From assembly GCA_959601025.1 (NCBI GenBank), contig CAUGOD010000005.1:45058-109057 (forward strand): 64,000 nucleotides of DNA. Direction: 5' to 3'. The notes under the pieces are model-generated. The model was not told the origin of the DNA. It did no database searches and saw nothing but the letters and a program-made list of their open reading frames with translations. Of the stretch, positions 11,037 to 19,847 are shown piece by piece (the first letter of the stretch is position 1; each line of letters begins with the position of its first letter). Source of the stretch: an uncultured Oscillospiraceae bacterium. Its GTDB lineage: Bacteria > Bacillota > Clostridia > Oscillospirales > Acutalibacteraceae. A program made the translations under genes and the position numbers.

Positions 11037-11069
11037 GCGCCGGGGCGGCATAGCCAACCGCCCCGGCGC
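11037..11069 (+). other. Long GC-rich hairpin between feoA and feoB
   Basis: A perfect 12-bp stem (11037-11048 with 11058-11069) around a 9-base loop, extendable by GGAAA/TTTCC outside one mismatch. No T-run follows, so it is more likely an mRNA-processing, stability or partial attenuation element than a full terminator. Confidence 0.6.
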
Positions 11070-11106
11070 GTTTCCAAAAATAAATTCGCAGAAAGGAAGG
11101 ATCCCC

Positions 11107-13299
11107 ATGGGACTGACAGCCAATTCCACCGGCGGCAACGCCATAGACCGTGGGCTGCATATTGAGAAACATTCCCCCGAGGAACGGGTGATCGCTCTGG
11201 CGGGAAATCCAAACGTCGGAAAGAGCACTGTGTTCAATGAGCTGACTGGACTGAACCAGCATACCGGGAACTGGCCGGGAAAAACAGTGACTAACGCGCA
11301 GGGGCGCTGCTCGCACAATGGGATTCCCTACATACTGGTGGATATTCCCGGCACCTATTCTCTGATGGCACATTCCGCCGAGGAAGAAGTTGCCCGCGAC
11401 TTTATCTGTTTCGGCGAACCGGACGCCGTCGTGGTGGTCTGCGACGCTACCTGTCTGGAACGCAACATGAATCTGGTGCTCCAGACAATGGAAATCACCC
11501 GGCGGGTAGTGGTTTGCGTTAACCTGATGGATGAAGCCAAACGCAAGGGAATCCGGGTGGATCTGAAGCAGCTTTCGGAAAATCTGGGCGTTCCGGTGGT
11601 CGGCGCCAGCGCCCGCAGCGGTAAGGGACTGGATGAGCTAATGGACCAAGTAGAAGCAATGACGGCAAAGCCGATAGAACCGTCGTCCGTTTATAGTCCT
11701 GTTTCTGAACCGGAGGATTCCACCCGCCTTACCCGTATCCGGTATCTTCCAGCGGTGGAGGAGGCGATCCGCCTGCTGGAGCCGGAGGTGGCGAGGAGAC
11801 TGGACGGACGGCTGGACAGCCGCTGGATTTCCCTGCAGCTGCTGGACTGCGACGATACACTGAAGCGGACCATTACCGACTATCTGGGCTTCTCCCTGTG
11901 GGAGGACGCGTCGATCTCCCAGAGCATCAGCGAAGCAAAGACCGCGCTGGCCGGGCATAATATTGCCGAGGACCGGCTGAAGGATATTCTGGTGTCCTGT
12001 GTCGTCCTCCGGGCGGAAGAGGTATGCATGGACGCCGTCGCCTGCGGACAGTGCGGCTACAGCCGGCGGGATCGCCGGATCGACCGGGTCCTAACCAATA
12101 AGTGGACCGGGATTCCTTTGATGATCCTGATGCTGGTAGTGATCTTCTGGATTACCATTACCGGCGCAAACTATCCATCCGAATGGCTGTCGAACGGTCT
12201 GTTCTGGCTAGGAGACCGCCTGGCCGATTTGCTGCGGTGGATTGGCGCGCCGGGGTGGCTGGAGGGGGCCCTCGTGGATGGGATATACCGCGTACTGGCC
12301 TGGGTGGTCGCCGTCATGCTGCCGCCGATGGCGATCTTTTTTCCATTGTTTACCCTTCTGGAGGATTCCGGCTATCTTCCCCGTATCGCTTTCAACCTGG
12401 ATAAATATTTCAAAAAAGCCTGCGCCTGCGGCAAACAGGCGCTGACCATGTGCATGGGCTTCGGCTGCAACGCGGCCGGTATCGTGGGGTGCCGGATCAT
12501 CGACTCCCCGCGGGAACGGCTGATCGCCACCATCACCAACAACTTTGTGCCCTGCAACGGACGGTTTCCCACGCTGATCGCTATTATCACGATGTTTTTT
12601 GTCGGATTTCAGGCGGGCCCCGCTTCCACGCTCTGGTCCACCCTGCTGCTGACCGGCGTGATTGTGCTTGGCGTTTGTATGACTTTCCTGATCTCCCGGG
12701 TATTATCAAAGACGATTCTGAAAGGAATCCCCTCCTCGTTTACGCTGGAGCTCCCCCCCTACCGCCGCCCCCAAATAGGGAAGGTGATCGTCCGATCAAT
12801 TTTTGACCGTACTCTATTCGTCCTTGGCAGAGCCGTGTCGGTTGCCGCACCGGCGGGCCTGATCATCTGGATTCTGGCAAACGTAACCGTGGGCGACGTC
12901 AGCCTGCTGGCGCATTGCACCGATTTTCTGAATCCGTTTGCCCGTATCTTCGGGCTGGACGGGGTCATTCTGATGGCCTTTATCCTCGGCTTCCCTGCCA
13001 ACGAGATCGTCATCCCCATTATTATCATGAGCTATATGGCGACCGGAAGTATCCTGGAGATGGAAAACCTGAACGCACTGAAGGAGCTGCTGGTGAATAA
13101 CGGCTGGACCTGGCTGACCGCCGTATGTACCATGCTGTTTTCCCTGATGCACTGGCCTTGCTCCACCACCTGCTTGACAATCCATAAGGAAACACAGAGC
13201 CTGAAATGGACGGCCGTGTCTTTTCTGACGCCGACCGTCACCGGTCTGATCGTCTGCGGCGCGGTAGCGGGAGCGGCCCGCCTGTTCGGGCTGGCCTGA
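11107..13299 (+). CDS. feoB: Ferrous iron transporter FeoB
   Basis: Membrane GTPase-linked Fe(II) importer, 730 residues. The N-terminal G domain has G1 GNPNVGKST (about residues 35-43), switch region HTGNWPGKT and G3 DIPGTY. A helical GDI-like region follows, then a polytopic membrane domain from about residue 330 with Cys/Gly-rich gate segments (CMGFGCNAAGI and NNFVPCNGRFPTL). ATG 11107 follows GAAAGGAAGG. The C-terminus contains HWPCSTT, typical of the second gate. Partner of the preceding feoA. Confidence 0.96.
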   Translation: MGLTANSTGGNAIDRGLHIEKHSPEERVIALAGNPNVGKSTVFNELTGLNQHTGNWPGKTVTNAQGRCSHNGIPYILVDIPGTYSLMAHSAEEEVARDFICFGEPDAVVVVCDATCLERNMNLVLQTMEITRRVVVCVNLMDEAKRKGIRVDLKQLSENLGVPVVGASARSGKGLDELMDQVEAMTAKPIEPSSVYSPVSEPEDSTRLTRIRYLPAVEEAIRLLEPEVARRLDGRLDSRWISLQLLDCDDTLKRTITDYLGFSLWEDASISQSISEAKTALAGHNIAEDRLKDILVSCVVLRAEEVCMDAVACGQCGYSRRDRRIDRVLTNKWTGIPLMILMLVVIFWITITGANYPSEWLSNGLFWLGDRLADLLRWIGAPGWLEGALVDGIYRVLAWVVAVMLPPMAIFFPLFTLLEDSGYLPRIAFNLDKYFKKACACGKQALTMCMGFGCNAAGIVGCRIIDSPRERLIATITNNFVPCNGRFPTLIAIITMFFVGFQAGPASTLWSTLLLTGVIVLGVCMTFLISRVLSKTILKGIPSSFTLELPPYRRPQIGKVIVRSIFDRTLFVLGRAVSVAAPAGLIIWILANVTVGDVSLLAHCTDFLNPFARIFGLDGVILMAFILGFPANEIVIPIIIMSYMATGSILEMENLNALKELLVNNGWTWLTAVCTMLFSLMHWPCSTTCLTIHKETQSLKWTAVSFLTPTVTGLIVCGAVAGAARLFGLA

Positions 13300-13349
13300 G
13301 TGGGGCCGTCACCCGACAACCGTTACATTCCAGACATTCCAGTGGGAAT

Positions 13350-14144
13350 TTACCGGCCGAGTATCCAAAGCCGGCAGACGGCGGCGAATTCCCGCACCCA
13401 GTAACATTCCAGAAGATGCCCGGGCGTTCGGCAGGTCGCCGGCCCTACCTCGCTCAGTCCTTCCTTTTTCGCCAGTGTCTGAGCGCGGTATTGATGGAAC
13501 TCCTGCGTGGCGATCACCACATGGGGATTCAGGCCGTTCTGTGCAATGATCTCGCGGGAGTAGCGGATATTCTCCTCCGTGTTGGTGGAACGATCCTCCT
13601 GGTAGAGACGGGATGGCTCGATTCCCTTTTCCACGAGATAGTCGTACATAACCTTCGCCTCGGGATAGTCCTCATCGCTCCCCTGCCCGCCGGAAACGAT
13701 ACAGACCGAATCGGGATTCGCCTTCAAATAGTTGGCGGCGGTATTCAGACGCGCCGCCAGCATCCGGCTTGGCTGATCGCCGTAGACCGCCGCGCCAAGC
13801 ACGATCACCGTCGCCTGCTCCTCCGGCTCCTTTGCCGCAGCGTGGAGCATGATGCAGGACGCTGTCACAAAAAGAGCCAGCAACAGAAATAAAATGCCGG
13901 AAACCACGATAATCAGCATACGGCCAACCTTCTTCTTCCACAGCGTCTGCAGCGCCCCCCGTACAGCCGGCCAAAAGAGGCCGACGGCCAGCATCGCGGC
14001 CGAAACCGGGATGGATATCAATACGCCGGCGTTGTAGATATGGCTGAAGAGCGGAAGCGACGACCAGATCAGCAAAAGTCCGGATCCCAGGATAAAGGCG
14101 ATGCGAAGAACCAAATAAGCGCGGCGCCGTTTGACAGTACTCAT
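13350..14144 (-). CDS. YdcF/SanA-like DUF218 membrane protein
   Basis: 264 residues. Three hydrophobic segments lie in the first about 100 residues, then a DUF218 domain with TVIVLGAAVYGDQPSRMLAARL, a VSGGQGSDEDYPEAKVM loop, EDRSTNTEEN and VIATQEFHQYRAQ. These are the recognised motifs of the YdcF/SanA/ElyC family. Members are linked to envelope integrity and peptidoglycan precursor metabolism, but the precise reaction is unknown. ATG 14144 has AAGGAG eight bases upstream. It stands alone between feoB (convergent) and the permease/MFP pair. Confidence 0.85.
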   Translation of the reverse strand: MSTVKRRRAYLVLRIAFILGSGLLLIWSSLPLFSHIYNAGVLISIPVSAAMLAVGLFWPAVRGALQTLWKKKVGRMLIIVVSGILFLLLALFVTASCIMLHAAAKEPEEQATVIVLGAAVYGDQPSRMLAARLNTAANYLKANPDSVCIVSGGQGSDEDYPEAKVMYDYLVEKGIEPSRLYQEDRSTNTEENIRYSREIIAQNGLNPHVVIATQEFHQYRAQTLAKKEGLSEVGPATCRTPGHLLECYWVREFAAVCRLWILGR

Positions 14145-14203
14145 AATGGAAGCTCCTTATCGTTACTGTCTTCTATCCTATCGGAGTTTTCCGAAAAGTG
14201 CAA

Positions 14204-14235
14204 GCGAGGATTTCTTAAGAAATCCTCGCTTTTTT
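14204..14235 (+). terminator. Palindromic hairpin with T-run
   Basis: A 26-bp perfect palindrome (14204-14229) followed by six T on the plus strand. The flanking genes both run leftward, and the tail on that strand (TTGCACTTTTC) is weaker, so leftward termination of the permease transcript is likely but not ideal. Confidence 0.65.
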
Positions 14236-14281
14236 CTAAATATTTGGCGACGCCGGCACCGTATCTGTTTTCATGTTTTTC

Positions 14282-15475
14282 CTATTCCAGCCGGAGCGCG
14301 TCCACCGGGCGGAGCTTTGCCGCCTTGACGGCGGGATAGACGCCGAATATTGCTCCCAGCAATACAGAGAAAGCGATCAGCAGAGCAAAATCCGTCCAGG
14401 CGATCGGCACGGTCATTCCGAACGTCTGCATACCAATCCAGGAAATACCGCCGCCGACAGCTACGCCGATCAGACTCCCCATCAGAGAGATGATCACCGC
14501 TTCCGCCAGAAATTCAAAAAGTATCCGTCCACGGGAAGCGCCGATCGCCTTTTTCACACCGATTTCCCTCGTACGTTCGTTGACGGAGACCAGCATGATG
14601 GTCATGATCCCCAGGCCGGAAACGATCAGGGAAATACCGCTGATCGCCGTCAGCACAAGGCTGACGATATCCAGCAGGTTCCCCAGCTTGTCCCGTTGTG
14701 TGGACAGGTTATCGGTACGGAAAAAGCCGTCGTTGTTGGTTGTACGCTGAAGTCGGCTTAAAATCAAATTTTCCGTTGCCGCTACGTCAGCGGAGGCGTC
14801 TACCCGAACCGCCACCTGATCGAAGTTTTCCCGCCCGGTCAGGGTCTGCATTGTGCTGTACGGGATATATACCATACTGGGAATGAATTCACCCAAACTT
14901 TGCAGCAGGCTGCTTCCCGCTTCCGCCACCCCGATAATCCGGAATTTCTGCTGGATTCCAGCAATCTGTATCGTGATGGTTTTCCCCGTGATGTTCTCCC
15001 GGCCGTAAGCTTCCCTGGCCAGCGTTTCGTCGACCACGCAAACCAGCGAGCTGGACTGGACGTCTCCCCGGGAAATCAGGCGGCCATGCTTCAGCGTAAG
15101 GGAGATGGCCTGCCGGGCGCCGGTGTCAATCCCGCAGATCAGCGTATTGCTCTGAACATTCCGCAGTGTGGATAGAGAGTATTCAATCATCAGGGGCGTG
15201 GCTGTCTCCACATGGCTGGTGCTCCGGATGAGATTCAGGTTTTCCAAAGAGATGCCACTCTGTCCATCCGACGAAGCGGAAGCGTTCGTGCTGATGGACA
15301 GCCCGCTGACTCCCAAGCTTTCCAACTCCTGATTCACCGCTGTTCGTCCGGCGCTGCTGATCATGGAAACAATCACCACCATTGTCACGCCGATCGTGAT
15401 GCTTCCCATGGTAAGAAGGGTACGAAGCCGCTTCCGGGACAGGTTTTTTACTGCACACAGCAAAACGTCAGGCAT
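14282..15475 (-). CDS. MacB/FtsX-type ABC transporter permease
   Basis: 397 residues with the MacB topology: TM1 near residues 22-45, a long extracytoplasmic domain (about 45-270), then three TM segments, the last followed by GVYPAVKAAKLRPVDALRLE, the usual FtsX-family end. No nucleotide-binding domain is fused or adjacent. ATG 15475 overlaps the end of the upstream fusion-protein gene by eight bases and has GGAGAGGGGGAG in front, so the two are translationally coupled. Likely exports a peptide, lipid or drug with an ATPase encoded elsewhere. Confidence 0.88.
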   Translation of the reverse strand: MPDVLLCAVKNLSRKRLRTLLTMGSITIGVTMVVIVSMISSAGRTAVNQELESLGVSGLSISTNASASSDGQSGISLENLNLIRSTSHVETATPLMIEYSLSTLRNVQSNTLICGIDTGARQAISLTLKHGRLISRGDVQSSSLVCVVDETLAREAYGRENITGKTITIQIAGIQQKFRIIGVAEAGSSLLQSLGEFIPSMVYIPYSTMQTLTGRENFDQVAVRVDASADVAATENLILSRLQRTTNNDGFFRTDNLSTQRDKLGNLLDIVSLVLTAISGISLIVSGLGIMTIMLVSVNERTREIGVKKAIGASRGRILFEFLAEAVIISLMGSLIGVAVGGGISWIGMQTFGMTVPIAWTDFALLIAFSVLLGAIFGVYPAVKAAKLRPVDALRLE

Positions 15476-16448
15476 TGGTGGTCTCCCCCTCTCCGGAAAC
15501 GACCACCGTCTGCCCATCCCGGTCGATATCGCCCGGGTTTTGAATCACGCAGTCGCCGGCGTACAAACCGTCCGTCACTTCAAAGCCGTCGTTCCATTCC
15601 TTTGCCGTCTGAATGACTCGCTTAACCGCTTTCCCGTCCTGCCAAAGGTACACATATTCCTGATTTTTTTCATCTTGTAAAACGTATTCATAGGGAATAA
15701 TAATGCATTCCTCTACGCTTCCGATTTCAATACGGGATTTGGCGGAAAGCCCCGGTTTGAGAGAGTCGTCCCGTTCTAACAGGGAGATGATAGCGTCCAC
15801 CACAGTCTCGCTGGTGGTGCCGGAATACTGCTGCCGGGCGGAGGGAGAAATATAGGTCACTGTCCCTGCGTATCCTTCTTCCCGGAAAGCGGTACCGCTG
15901 ACGGTCGCCCTTTGTCCCAATACGATATCGCGCAGGTTGTTCTCATGGATGGTTACCTTGACCTGCAGCGCGTCGCTGGAGGAAATCACCACACAGGGGG
16001 TATCGGCGTCTACCGTCTCCCCCGCTGCAACGTTCAGGGTACGGATGACGCCGTCCACCGGCGCGGAAACGCTTTTGACAATCTGCTGCTCTGGGATCAG
16101 AGCGGGCGAAATTCCTCCGGCGGACGCCAACACCTGCTTGGTGGCGGCGACATCCACCGTGAATAGGATATCCCCCTTTTGGACCGCGTCTCCCGCCTGT
16201 ACGGAAACAGTATCGGCAATACAGGGCATTTCCACATAAACGTCTTCGCTGTCCGCCGCTTCGATCCGTCCGGTACAGGTTACGGTATCCGTGGCAGAGC
16301 GGGCCTCCACGGTGTACAGGGTAACGACGGGAGCGGATTTTTCCATAAGCGGCCGGGAAATCAGGATGCCGGAAATTGCTAGCGCTGTAAAGGTGAACAG
16401 CAGTCCATATGTTTTTTTCGTCGCTTTCTCCGCTTTCCAATCCTTCAT
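15468..16448 (-). CDS. HlyD/MacA-like membrane fusion protein
   Basis: 326 residues: one N-terminal TM helix (about 14-31), a biotinyl-lipoyl-like half (VYVEMPCIADTVSVQAGDAVQKGDILF), a very short hairpin linker, the second lipoyl half (VDGVIRTLNVAAGETVDADTPCVVI), then a beta-barrel domain (VKVTIHENNLRDIVLGQ) and a membrane-proximal domain. This is the MacA/YknX type found with MacB-like permeases in Gram-positive bacteria. It precedes the permease and overlaps it. The upstream promoter could not be assigned with confidence. Confidence 0.85.
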   Translation of the reverse strand: MKDWKAEKATKKTYGLLFTFTALAISGILISRPLMEKSAPVVTLYTVEARSATDTVTCTGRIEAADSEDVYVEMPCIADTVSVQAGDAVQKGDILFTVDVAATKQVLASAGGISPALIPEQQIVKSVSAPVDGVIRTLNVAAGETVDADTPCVVISSSDALQVKVTIHENNLRDIVLGQRATVSGTAFREEGYAGTVTYISPSARQQYSGTTSETVVDAIISLLERDDSLKPGLSAKSRIEIGSVEECIIIPYEYVLQDEKNQEYVYLWQDGKAVKRVIQTAKEWNDGFEVTDGLYAGDCVIQNPGDIDRDGQTVVVSGEGETTNA

Positions 16449-16618
16449 ATCCCCACGCCTTTCACAACAGCAAAGTTCATGCCTTTATTCTGTGGAGGAA
16501 CGCGTGGAATATGTCCTCTATTTTTCACCAATCCCGAAAAAAGAAGCAGTTGCAAAATGGCATAAATATTCGCCCGGACAAGGAAAAAGCGCGGTTTCAC
16601 GCCGAAAAAACGTGAAAT

Positions 16619-16641
16619 GCGGGCCACAATCTATGGCCCGC
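16619..16641 (-). terminator. Hairpin downstream of radA
   Basis: Perfect 8-bp GC-rich stem (16619-16626 with 16634-16641) 67 bases past the radA stop. The leftward tail includes ATTTCACGTTTTTT. The remaining gap to 16448 holds the unmapped promoter region of the fusion-protein gene. Confidence 0.5.
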
Positions 16642-16707
16642 AAGCAATTTTCCAAGGGCGGCGGTAAATCACTTCCTTTTGCAACAGCCCCTCGAAATGA
16701 AAGCCGG

Positions 16708-18072
16708 TTATCCCAGCGCCTCATAGGCGTCCCGCAGCATACGGACGCCGACCAGCTCAACGTCCGACCGCTTGGGAAGCGATCGGAAATTTTGATAGGG
16801 AAGCACGACTTTATGAAAGCCAAGCCGAACTGCCTCATTAATCCTGGCTTCCGCATTGGTCACCGCCCGAATTTCCCCCGCCAGCCCGACTTCTCCGAAA
16901 GCCACCACATCGTCGCTGAGCGCTTTGTCCTTCAGGCTTGAAATCAGAGACAGCGCCACCGGCAGATCGGCGGCCGGCTCGTACAGCCGCAGTCCGCCGA
17001 CGACGTTAACATAGGCGTCCAGATTGGAAAAAAAGTATCCGCCCCGTTTTTCCAATACCGCCAGAAGCAGCGAAAGCCGGTTATAGTCGAAGCCGGTCGC
17101 CATCCGCCGGGGATTGCCGAAGCTGGTGGGCGATATCAGCCCCTGTACCTCCGCCAGCAGCGGACGCGTTCCCTCCATCATGCAGGCGACGCAGGTGCCG
17201 CTGACGTTGGTGGGCCTTCCCTCCAGCAGCATTTTGGAGGCGTTTTCCACCTCGGCCAGGCCATAATCCCGCATTTCAAACACACCGATCTCGTTGGTAG
17301 AGCCGTATCGGTTTTTGGCACAGCGAAGAAGGCGGTAGCTGGTATTCCGGTCCCCTTCAAAATACAGCACGCAGTCCACAATATGCTCCATGACCTTCGG
17401 GCCGGCGATCGCACCGTCCTTGTTGACATGCCCCACGATGAAAACCGGAATATCAGCGCTTTTCGCCACTCGCATGATCGCGTTGGTGCACTCCCGCACC
17501 TGCGTTACGCTGCCCGAGGAAGAAGCGACGTTCGCCAGATTCATTGTTTGTATGGAATCAATAATCACTAGATCCGGCGCGTCCAGACGGAAATGTTCCA
17601 GAATGGTATCCACGTCGGTCTCGCAGAGAACGTACAGGTTATCGCTGCTTACCTTTAGCCGATCGGCGCGCAGCTTGATCTGCCGCTCGGATTCTTCGCC
17701 GGAAACATACAGGATTTTCCACACCTTGCCGAGATGCTCGCAGATTTGGAGCAGCAGCGTGGATTTTCCGATCCCGGGATCGCCGCCGATCAGCATCAGC
17801 GCTCCGTGGACAATGCCGCCGCCCAAGACGCGGTCCAGCTCCCCCAGTCCGGTTTTACAGCGCTTTTCTCCCTGTGGATTGATCTCCCCAATCCGACGGG
17901 ACGCGCTGCCGGAAAGCGGCCGCGCCGCCAGTCCGGCGGACGGCCTTTCCGGCGTGCGGAGTTCCTCGTTCAGGGTATTCCATTCGCCGCAGGATGGGCA
18001 TTTTCCATACCATTTCGGCGATTCAAAGCCGCATTGGGAGCAGAGATATACCGTTTTGCTTTTGGGAGGCAT
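16708..18072 (-). CDS. radA: DNA repair protein RadA/Sms
   Basis: RecA-like ATPase with DnaB-like behaviour that promotes branch migration in recombination and transformation. 454 residues: N-terminal C4 zinc finger (CSQCG and CPSC), Walker A GGDPGIGKST, the RadA-specific KNRYG motif, and a C-terminal Lon-protease-like domain without protease residues (ALSDDVVAFGEVGLAGEIR). I start at ATG 18072 (MPPKSKT) because AAAGGA lies nine bases upstream; the ATG at 18081 abuts that site. It runs leftward after cwlD. Confidence 0.96.
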   Translation of the reverse strand: MPPKSKTVYLCSQCGFESPKWYGKCPSCGEWNTLNEELRTPERPSAGLAARPLSGSASRRIGEINPQGEKRCKTGLGELDRVLGGGIVHGALMLIGGDPGIGKSTLLLQICEHLGKVWKILYVSGEESERQIKLRADRLKVSSDNLYVLCETDVDTILEHFRLDAPDLVIIDSIQTMNLANVASSSGSVTQVRECTNAIMRVAKSADIPVFIVGHVNKDGAIAGPKVMEHIVDCVLYFEGDRNTSYRLLRCAKNRYGSTNEIGVFEMRDYGLAEVENASKMLLEGRPTNVSGTCVACMMEGTRPLLAEVQGLISPTSFGNPRRMATGFDYNRLSLLLAVLEKRGGYFFSNLDAYVNVVGGLRLYEPAADLPVALSLISSLKDKALSDDVVAFGEVGLAGEIRAVTNAEARINEAVRLGFHKVVLPYQNFRSLPKRSDVELVGVRMLRDAYEALG

Positions 18073-18116
18073 GATCGTCATTCCTTTGTCGTTTTACTTC
18101 TTTTTCCGGTGACATT

Positions 18117-18854
18117 TCAGGCGTCGTAAGCCAGCACGCCGCCGACGATGGCATAAGCCATATCCTGCTGATAGCTCGGATTCTTCAGCTTTTGCAGCTC
18201 TCCGGTGTTGGACAGGAACCCGCATTCCACCAGAATTACCGGGACCTCGGCGTTATGCAAAAGGTAAATGTCCTTCGTCCCTTTCTTCAGCTCCCGGGTA
18301 TTGTCCGGCTGGAGGAGGCCGATCACGGAGGTACGTACACAGTCAGCAAGGAGCTTACTTTCCCCGCTGTTGGTTCCGTAAAAAATCTGGGTGCCGAAAT
18401 ACTGTGTCTGTGGGAACTGGTTTTCATGGATGCTGATGGTCAGGCGGCTGGCGTTATACAGCTTGAGACGGTTTTTCATGTCGCTGACCTTTTGGTTTTT
18501 CAGGGTTGTGACGTCCGGATCGTGGATGGAGCAGTCAGTTTCCCGGGTCATTTCTACCGGATAGCCGAGGAAACGGAGCATATCCGCCAGCGGAAGAGAA
18601 ATGGCGAGATTCACATCCTTTTCCAGTGTGCCGTCCGCCGCGGAAGCGCCGCCATCCGCGCCGCCGTGTCCCGGGTCAACCAGAATAAATCCCTCATTCA
18701 GTCCGTCCACCCGCCCGACGACATTTTTCGCCGTCGTTGCCCCCGCCAGACCGACAGCATACACCGCCAGAATAACAGCCGTCAAAATACAACCCACTAC
18801 CAGAACGAGTTTTAAAGCCGGTTCGCGAAGATATCGTCTTTTCAAAGATACCAC
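18117..18854 (-). CDS. cwlD: N-acetylmuramoyl-L-alanine amidase, CwlD type
   Basis: Zinc amidase (Amidase_3) that in Bacillus prepares muramic-delta-lactam in the spore cortex. 245 residues with one N-terminal TM/signal segment (about 14-36). The metal and catalytic residues are visible: His in VDPGHGGADGG, Glu in GTLEKDVN, His in SIHENQF and Glu in ILVECGFLSN. GTG 18854 is the longest start; TTG 18845 (LKRRYL) is an alternative with GGGGTGG at a good distance. The start region lies within the hairpin 18851-18879. The assignment to CwlD rather than another Amidase_3 rests on size and SIHENQF, and agrees with other spore genes in the window. Confidence 0.87.
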   Translation of the reverse strand: MVSLKRRYLREPALKLVLVVGCILTAVILAVYAVGLAGATTAKNVVGRVDGLNEGFILVDPGHGGADGGASAADGTLEKDVNLAISLPLADMLRFLGYPVEMTRETDCSIHDPDVTTLKNQKVSDMKNRLKLYNASRLTISIHENQFPQTQYFGTQIFYGTNSGESKLLADCVRTSVIGLLQPDNTRELKKGTKDIYLLHNAEVPVILVECGFLSNTGELQKLKNPSYQQDMAYAIVGGVLAYDA

Positions 18855-18879
18855 CCCGTACAGCGTATGAACGGGGTGG
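18851..18879 (-). other. Hairpin overlapping the cwlD translation start
   Basis: Nine perfect base pairs (CCACCCCGT at 18851-18859 with ACGGGGTGG at 18871-18879), 11-base loop. It could terminate the upstream membrane-protein message or mask the cwlD ribosome binding site. Confidence 0.55.
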
Positions 18880-18899
18880 TAAAATAATACCGCGTCGGA

Positions 18900-19814
18900 T
18901 CAGCGGCGGCGTTTCTTTTTCTTCTGGGGATCGACGTAAATCAGCTTTTCCGAAACGGAGATATGCTTGTAGCCCAGCAGATAGGACAGCCAGCAGATGA
19001 ACGGAATCGCCGCGACTGTCAGCAGAAGCACCAGCATGGAAAGCCAGGATACCTCGGTCGTCAGCGTTACATCCGCGCCAATTACCCGGTTGACAATCGG
19101 CAGGAAGGACAGATTCAGCAGGCGGTAGGTATAAATAAACTTGGGGAACACCAAACCAAGCTTGCTGAGGAACAGGATGATATAGACGACAAAGGAAGGA
19201 ATCGCTGCCATGAGACCCACTTTCAGGCCGCGCAGCTTGTCCTCCGTCATATGGCCGAAATGAACGGCGTTGCTGTCCTTGTCTCCCTGCAGCCAGAGCT
19301 TGGAATACGGGAGCGCCAGCAGGAGAATCATCATCATCACCTGCGCGACGATATCGAAAATCAGCTGTGTACCCGCCGGGATTTCGCTGCGGATGATCTC
19401 ACGACGCTGATTGGAGGGCAGCGTTTCCGCCGTCGTCGCGGTGGTTTTCCCTGCCTCGCCTGCCGCTCCGGAACCGCCGGAAGCGGTCGTACCGGTTCCG
19501 GTTGTGGTCGTTTCCGCGCTGGTCGGTTGGGAAGTCGTAGCGGAAGAACCCGTTTCCGAGGAAGCGGAGGTGGTGCCAGCGGAAGCGGTCGTTGTCGTTT
19601 CCGAATAGTAGAACTGCGAAACAATCCGCGTCGTACCCGCCGTCTCATCATACTCGACGATCCGTTCACCGATGTTTTTGGTTGCAAAGCCGGTGACGAT
19701 CATCATCAGGGACATGTACAGGATGATCGCCAGCACAGCCGAAAAGACGGTTCGGAAAAAAACATTGACCGCCATTTTCAGGTTGGTCATCCCCAGATTC
19801 TGCTGATCCGCCAT
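18900..19814 (-). CDS. Unknown integral membrane protein with Ser/Thr-rich loop
   Basis: 304 residues that I do not recognise. One TM helix near 23-45 is followed by an extracytoplasmic stretch of about 110 residues. Its middle (roughly 73-130) is almost only Thr, Ser, Ala and Gly, with repeated TTT and SA units. Four more hydrophobic helices follow (near 155-172, 197-217, 225-245 and 255-282), and the C-terminus is strongly basic (PQKKKKRRR). The low-complexity part looks like a disordered or glycosylated spacer. ATG 19814 is preceded by a moderate GGATGG. It lies between the MBL-fold gene and cwlD, all leftward. Confidence 0.75.
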   Translation of the reverse strand: MADQQNLGMTNLKMAVNVFFRTVFSAVLAIILYMSLMMIVTGFATKNIGERIVEYDETAGTTRIVSQFYYSETTTTASAGTTSASSETGSSATTSQPTSAETTTTGTGTTASGGSGAAGEAGKTTATTAETLPSNQRREIIRSEIPAGTQLIFDIVAQVMMMILLLALPYSKLWLQGDKDSNAVHFGHMTEDKLRGLKVGLMAAIPSFVVYIILFLSKLGLVFPKFIYTYRLLNLSFLPIVNRVIGADVTLTTEVSWLSMLVLLLTVAAIPFICWLSYLLGYKHISVSEKLIYVDPQKKKKRRR

Positions 19815-19847
19815 AATTTTACTTCCATCCTTTTGAATTCAATTATC

